Source: Lachnospiraceae bacterium UBA3332 (GTDB lineage Bacteria > Bacillota > Clostridia > Lachnospirales > Lachnospiraceae). From it: a stretch of DNA of 19,545 nucleotides. Below the pieces are notes generated by a model. That model made no database searches. It saw only the letters and a list, made by a program, of their open reading frames with translations, and was not told the DNA's origin. How positions within the stretch are numbered: the stretch's first letter is position 1; each line of letters starts with the position of its first letter. Where the stretch lies: NCBI GenBank assembly GCA_002361095.1, contig DERU01000193.1:1-19545 (forward strand). The letters are read 5' to 3'. A program made the position numbers and the translations under genes. Below are positions 15,840-19,545 of the stretch, in pieces.

Positions 15840-17424
15840 ACATAAAACTCCCTTTTGACGAACCAGTCCCAAATACCAAAATCAAAAGAACCAATAACAG
15901 ATATGCTCCCCATCTGGCACATCTTGTCCGGCTCTGCAGCCAGTCCCGCACCTTATATTTTGTCTGCAGCAGGCTTACGGACAACATAAGCGCAATTCCA
16001 AACAGAATCACTGCCATCGTAAGTAAATCGCTCACACCCTTGTACCCCGGAATCAATCCCGTGAAAGAAGAAGGTATCTCATGGTTTTCAAAAATCCGTT
16101 TCCAGAATCCGATTCCGTCTCCCAGCGTCCCAACCTCCGGCAAAACTTTGATAAACGTTACCAGAATAAAAGTCCTGACCGTCTGAAAAGCTTTCCACCA
16201 AAATTGTCCTTCCCGGATTCCCAGTTTCTGTTTTCCTTTCTCATACACCGGCTCCATCCAAAGGGAAAAAATAATAAATAAGCCGTTCACTCCTCCCCAC
16301 GCGATATAGCCCCAGCTGGCTCCATGCCATAATCCCGTTACCAGCCAAACCGCTACCAGCGCAACCGATGCCGGCATTGACTTGCCGGCGGCCGTGCCAA
16401 ATTTCTTCTGCATCCTCTTTGCCAAATTCCGGTTCCATTTTGCAACGGCAATGGGATAATAGATATACGTTTTGAACCAGGCCCCCAGCGTAATATGCCA
16501 CCTTCTCCAATATTCCGCGATAGACTTGGAAAAATAAGGTCTTTCAAAATTTTCGGCCAGCCGGATGCCCAGCGTTTCCGTAAACCCGCACATAATGTCC
16601 ATATACCCCGAAAAATCCGCATAAATCTGCGCACTGTACAAAAAAGCGCCCGCCAGAACGGTAATACCCGGATAATTTTCATAGGAAGCAAATATTTCCG
16701 CTACAAAAGGGGACAGCAAATCCGCGACTACCAGCTTTTTAAAAAAACCCCATATCATACGCTGGCATCCGTAAGAATAATTTTTATAAGAAAACCCATG
16801 TTCTGCAAACAATTCGCCGGAAAGCTGGCCGTAATTGCTGATCGGTCCCTGTGTCATCTGCGGAAAAAAAGACACGAAAAGAAACATTTTCCCGAAATTT
16901 CTCTCCGGCCTGACTTTCTCCCAATAAACATCGGCCAAATATCCCATTGTTTGGAATGTATAAAAAGAAATCCCCATCGGAATCAGCAAATCCACCGAAT
17001 TCCAAAAAGGCCGCCTTCCCGAAAGGAAACCAACCAATGTGCCTATCTGCTCCAAGGCAAAATTTAGATATTTAAAATAGCATAAAATCCCAAAATTCAG
17101 CAGCATTGTCACGGCCATAATCCATCTTCTCCGCAACGCCGTCCGCTGCTTGAGCCGCTTTTTTTCGTCGCGTGACAGTTCCGCTTTATGTTCTTTTACA
17201 TATGTATTATGCGCATCCGTCAATCTTTGCATCCATCCGGCAGCCAGATAAGCGGTACCGGACGTCGTCAGTACAAAAATCATATTCCTGCTTCCCGTTG
17301 ACAGATAGAAAATACAGCTGGCTGCCAGCAAAACACACCACTGGTATTTTTTATACGGAATCGCCCAGTAAACGATTATAACCACTGCCAGAAAGGCCAA
17401 AAAAAGCACCGATGTGATTGACAT
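15826..17424 (-). CDS. MBOAT-family membrane O-acyltransferase (DltB/AlgI-like), module 2
   Basis: A 532-aa polytopic membrane acyltransferase. ATG 17424 is preferred: it lies 11 bases after the carrier stop, has AAGGG 8 bases upstream and begins the first membrane helix (SITSVLFLAFLAVVIIVYW). An earlier start at 17472 would overlap the carrier gene. MBOAT motifs: PMGISFYTFQTMGY (149-162), SFFPQMTQGPISNY (185-198), YADFSGYMDIM (268-278), WRRWHITLGAWFKTYIYYP (306-324), and the catalytic segment TGLWHGASWGYIAWGG (363-378) with His367. It ends FMYAQF, the same six residues as the module-1 MBOAT, and overlaps the SGNH gene by 14 bases. It should accept the group carried by the neighbouring DltC-like protein and move it across the membrane. 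Confidence 0.93.
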   Translation of the reverse strand: MSITSVLFLAFLAVVIIVYWAIPYKKYQWCVLLAASCIFYLSTGSRNMIFVLTTSGTAYLAAGWMQRLTDAHNTYVKEHKAELSRDEKKRLKQRTALRRRWIMAVTMLLNFGILCYFKYLNFALEQIGTLVGFLSGRRPFWNSVDLLIPMGISFYTFQTMGYLADVYWEKVRPERNFGKMFLFVSFFPQMTQGPISNYGQLSGELFAEHGFSYKNYSYGCQRMIWGFFKKLVVADLLSPFVAEIFASYENYPGITVLAGAFLYSAQIYADFSGYMDIMCGFTETLGIRLAENFERPYFSKSIAEYWRRWHITLGAWFKTYIYYPIAVAKWNRNLAKRMQKKFGTAAGKSMPASVALVAVWLVTGLWHGASWGYIAWGGVNGLFIIFSLWMEPVYEKGKQKLGIREGQFWWKAFQTVRTFILVTFIKVLPEVGTLGDGIGFWKRIFENHEIPSSFTGLIPGYKGVSDLLTMAVILFGIALMLSVSLLQTKYKVRDWLQSRTRCARWGAYLLLVLLILVFGTGSSKGSFMYAQF

Positions 17425-17435
17425 ATCCCCAACCC

Positions 17436-17666
17436 TTAACTCTCGCCCTGTATTCTGCCTATCATATCCCACATGGCCTGCACGCTGTTAAAATTTTCCG
17501 GCACCAGATACCGCGGTCCGATCTCAATATCAAAATGATCCGAAATTTCACCGATCAGCGTAATAATGCTAAAAGAATCCAATACCTTACCGTCAATCAG
17601 GGACTGTTCCTTCTCATAATCCACATCCGGATTGATATCCATCAAAATTTCGATCAATTCTTCCAT
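17436..17666 (-). CDS. acyl/aminoacyl carrier protein (DltC-like), module 2
   Basis: A 76-aa acidic carrier protein with the phosphopantetheine site VLDSFSI, Ser31, following the SLIDGK turn. ATG 17666 is chosen over ATG 17672 because AGAGG lies 9 bases upstream and the N-terminus (MEELIEIL) then aligns residue for residue with the module-1 carrier. It sits between the adenylating enzyme (48-base gap) and the MBOAT gene (11-base gap), the order expected for a DltA-DltC-DltB-DltD-like pathway. The PENFNS stretch near residue 56 is shared with the other carrier and may be a partner-recognition surface. It is the natural substrate of the adenylating enzyme encoded just upstream. Confidence 0.9.
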   Translation of the reverse strand: MEELIEILMDINPDVDYEKEQSLIDGKVLDSFSIITLIGEISDHFDIEIGPRYLVPENFNSVQAMWDMIGRIQGES

Positions 17667-17714
17667 TTTCATTTTCCTCTCATGTCATCCTATTTTATAA
17701 CGGTTTCAAGAAAC

Positions 17715-19232
17715 CTACACCGTTACCATACTTTTCAGCTTTTGTCTGTCCGTTTTTCCGTTTGCGTTCACAGGTATGGAATCCAATACCACTACCCTGC
17801 CCGGCAGCATGTAAGACGATACTTTGCCTTTGAGCAGACTCTGTATTTCCCTTCCGCTTGCCTGCACGCCCGCCGCCAATTCACAAAACAGCCATATTCT
17901 GTCCTTCTCCCCATCATACACACAACCGCACTTCTCAACCTGGCGCAGGGACAAAGCCGCCGCTTCGATCTCCCCCAGTTCAATCCTGTGCCCCATATGC
18001 TTGATTTGGAAATCCATCCTTGTGTCAAAAACAAGATTCCCCCGCGCATCGTAATGCGCCATGTCCCCGGTTTTTAAATAACGTTTCCCGCCATTTCCGT
18101 CCAGATCCAATACCGGAAAGGAATACGCCGTCTTTTGCGGATCCCTGAAATATTCCCGGGCCAAAGCCCCGGAAGCTATGTATATTTCCCCGCAGACATT
18201 TTTCTCCCTGACCGGTTTGCCCTCTGCCAAGAGGACGATACGGCAGTTTGGAAAAGGCTTTCCGATAGGAAGCGGATCCTGCTCCCCCAAAACCTCCTCC
18301 CGGTTTATTTCATAATGGCAGGCCACCCCGGCAATTTCGGAAGAACCGTATAAATTTACATATTTTACATCCGGCAAAGCCTCCCGCCACCGGTTCAGTT
18401 GTCTGACCGGAAAAACCTCTCCGACAAAAAAGACGGTCTTGAGCGTCGAAGGCTTCACTTCCGTAAACGTATGCATTTGCGTCACAATTCCCAGGGCAGA
18501 CGGTACCCAGGAAATTACGGATACCTTCCGTTCATTCATATAAGCAATCAGCCGGACCGGAAAAGAAAACAGGGCTGTGGGCAAAATTTCCAAAGTGGCC
18601 CCAATCCGAAGGGACAGATACAAATCTTTGGCGGATGCGTCAAAGAAAAACGGCGTTTGATTCCCGATAATTTCATGTCCGCCAAAAGAAAATGTCTTTA
18701 CAAAAGCCTCTACAAAATCAATCATGGCTGCATGTGTTTTTAATACCCCTTTGGGTATACCCGTGGAACCGGATGTATATATCATATACATCGGCCTTTC
18801 CCTGTCCCCTCCTTTTGCATTGCCAAAATCCCAATCGGCTGTATCCCTCCCTTTTTGCTCCATTTCTGTCAGGTCATGACAAATTCCGGCAAACCCCGCT
18901 TTTACCCCTTCCCTGTCTCTTGCGAGCAGAAACCGCATCCCAAAATCCCCCGCAATCTTTTCCTGCTTTTCTTTGGGCTGCTCCGGATCTATGGGAACAT
19001 AATAATTTCCGCTGCATAAAATACCGAAAAACAAAGCCGGCGTATAAATATCGCGCGCTGCCCACACGCCCACCGGTTCGCCTTCGATTCCCTGCTGCGC
19101 CACAAATCTGCCGATCCGAAGGGATAAATCCCACAATTCCCGGTAAGATATCTTTTCCTTTTCATCCGCCAGCGCGATTCTGTCCGGATACCGGAGAACC
19201 GCATTGCGCAGATATTCTATCACATTATCCAT
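17715..19232 (-). CDS. amino-acid adenylating enzyme, DltA-like / stand-alone NRPS A domain
   Basis: A 505-aa cytoplasmic ANL-superfamily enzyme that should activate an amino acid with ATP and load it on a carrier protein. Core motifs are present: A3 YTSGSTGIPKGV (152-163), A4 FFFDAS (195-200), A5 NLYGSSE (293-299), A7 YLKTGD (385-390), A8 HMGHRIELGEIE (412-423) and A10 NGKTDR (491-496) with catalytic Lys493. Asp198 in A4 is the residue that binds the substrate amino group in amino-acid-activating members, arguing against a plain fatty-acid ligase. Where DltA has an F-C-G-E stretch with a Cys linked to D-Ala choice, this protein has FVGE (Val270), so the substrate may not be D-alanine. ATG 19232 follows AAGGAT at close spacing. 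It leads the module-2 unit and is the only adenylating enzyme here for two carriers. Confidence 0.9.
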   Translation of the reverse strand: MDNVIEYLRNAVLRYPDRIALADEKEKISYRELWDLSLRIGRFVAQQGIEGEPVGVWAARDIYTPALFFGILCSGNYYVPIDPEQPKEKQEKIAGDFGMRFLLARDREGVKAGFAGICHDLTEMEQKGRDTADWDFGNAKGGDRERPMYMIYTSGSTGIPKGVLKTHAAMIDFVEAFVKTFSFGGHEIIGNQTPFFFDASAKDLYLSLRIGATLEILPTALFSFPVRLIAYMNERKVSVISWVPSALGIVTQMHTFTEVKPSTLKTVFFVGEVFPVRQLNRWREALPDVKYVNLYGSSEIAGVACHYEINREEVLGEQDPLPIGKPFPNCRIVLLAEGKPVREKNVCGEIYIASGALAREYFRDPQKTAYSFPVLDLDGNGGKRYLKTGDMAHYDARGNLVFDTRMDFQIKHMGHRIELGEIEAAALSLRQVEKCGCVYDGEKDRIWLFCELAAGVQASGREIQSLLKGKVSSYMLPGRVVVLDSIPVNANGKTDRQKLKSMVTV

Positions 19233-19545
19233 ACGATCCTTTATCCCCTAAAAAATATGCAAACACACAAAATACAATTGCATTCTACACTATCTGCCAA
19301 ACCTTTACAAGTTCCCGGCCAAAAAAAACACGGAAATCGTAACAGTTCAGTCCCCAATGGCAGCAGTTTAAGGCGGGGGGAAGCGGCTTTGACCGAACCG
19401 GGGGAGCGGACCGCAGCCAAGGGAGCGGGAAGCGCGGTCGGACATTTCCCGGAGGCTGCCTATCCAAAACGGTGAAATTCCCCAAATTCCCACGGGATTT
19501 CGGCAGCGGGGCGCAAAACTGTCCGAACAAAGTGAGTTTTTTGCG
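19233..19545. other. non-coding region upstream of the glycan locus
   Basis: No convincing gene is seen in these 313 bases. The left 80 bases are AT-rich and hold the promoter of the adenylating-enzyme gene. A run of eight A (19321-19328 region) and the 12-mer GTAACAGTTCAG (19339-19350) follow. Beyond about 19370 the sequence is GC-rich. At the edge, 19512-19520 and 19535-19545 form an imperfect inverted repeat (CGCAAAACT against AGTTTTTTGCG). Short open frames on both strands lack ribosome sites and recognisable protein character. Confidence 0.6.
19282..19310 (-). promoter_or_regulatory. promoter of the adenylating-enzyme (module-2) operon
   Basis: On the minus strand TTGTAA (19305-19310), a 17-base spacer and TAGAAT (19282-19287) form a good sigma-A-like promoter, four of six and five of six consensus matches. 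The start site would be near 19275, giving a leader of about 43 bases before ATG 19232. It would drive the adenylating enzyme, carrier, MBOAT, SGNH and GT4 genes. Confidence 0.65.

Noticed and set aside
19285..19530. Short minus strand frame upstream of the adenylating enzyme
   Set aside because: No ribosome site, odd composition, and it overlaps the likely promoter.

Overview
The window looks like a chromosomal segment from a low-to-mid GC Firmicute, most likely a Clostridia/Lachnospiraceae-type gut bacterium. That is an inference from strong GGAGG-type ribosome binding sites, tightly packed and overlapping operons, a Gram-positive Dlt-like surface acylation apparatus, and the style of the small XRE regulator. 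No rRNA, tRNA, CRISPR array or transposase was seen.

Layout. (1) 175-504 (+) is a small XRE/HTH regulator followed by a good hairpin terminator at 537-564. (2) 579-2514 (-) is a compact type II restriction-modification cassette: a C5-cytosine DNA methyltransferase whose 3' end overlaps the start of a PmeII-like restriction endonuclease. It is visibly AT-richer than the glycan genes beside it. (3) 2644-19232 (-) is a roughly 16.6 kb cell-surface glycan assembly and acylation locus, all transcribed leftward and apparently from two promoters.

The first transcription unit (promoter 19282-19310) reads: amino-acid adenylating enzyme (DltA-like), acyl/aminoacyl carrier protein (DltC-like), MBOAT transferase (DltB/AlgI-like), SGNH-hydrolase-like membrane-anchored protein (DltD/AlgX-like role), and two GT4 glycosyltransferases. 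The second unit (promoter 12484-12512) reads: a second carrier protein, a second MBOAT, a second SGNH protein, a DPM1-like GT2, a GT-C-type polytopic enzyme, a DUF6056-like polytopic protein broken by an in-frame amber codon, a GtrB/ArnC-like GT2, a YdjC/ChbG-type deacetylase and a further DPM1-like GT2.

How it may work together (inference). The single adenylating enzyme would activate an amino acid and load one or both carrier proteins. Each MBOAT/SGNH pair would then carry the acyl group across the membrane and transfer it to an extracytoplasmic glycopolymer. The GT4 enzymes would build the polymer or its lipid-linked unit in the cytoplasm. The three GT2 enzymes would make polyprenyl-phosphate sugars for the GT-C-type membrane enzymes, which glycosylate the polymer outside. 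The YdjC protein would deacetylate a sugar.

The most striking points are the duplicated carrier-MBOAT-SGNH module served by one adenylating enzyme, the nearly identical 14-nt MBOAT/SGNH gene overlap kept in both copies, the clean in-frame TAG in the DUF6056-like gene, and a 30-bp palindrome between the two units with a half-site echo upstream of the first unit.
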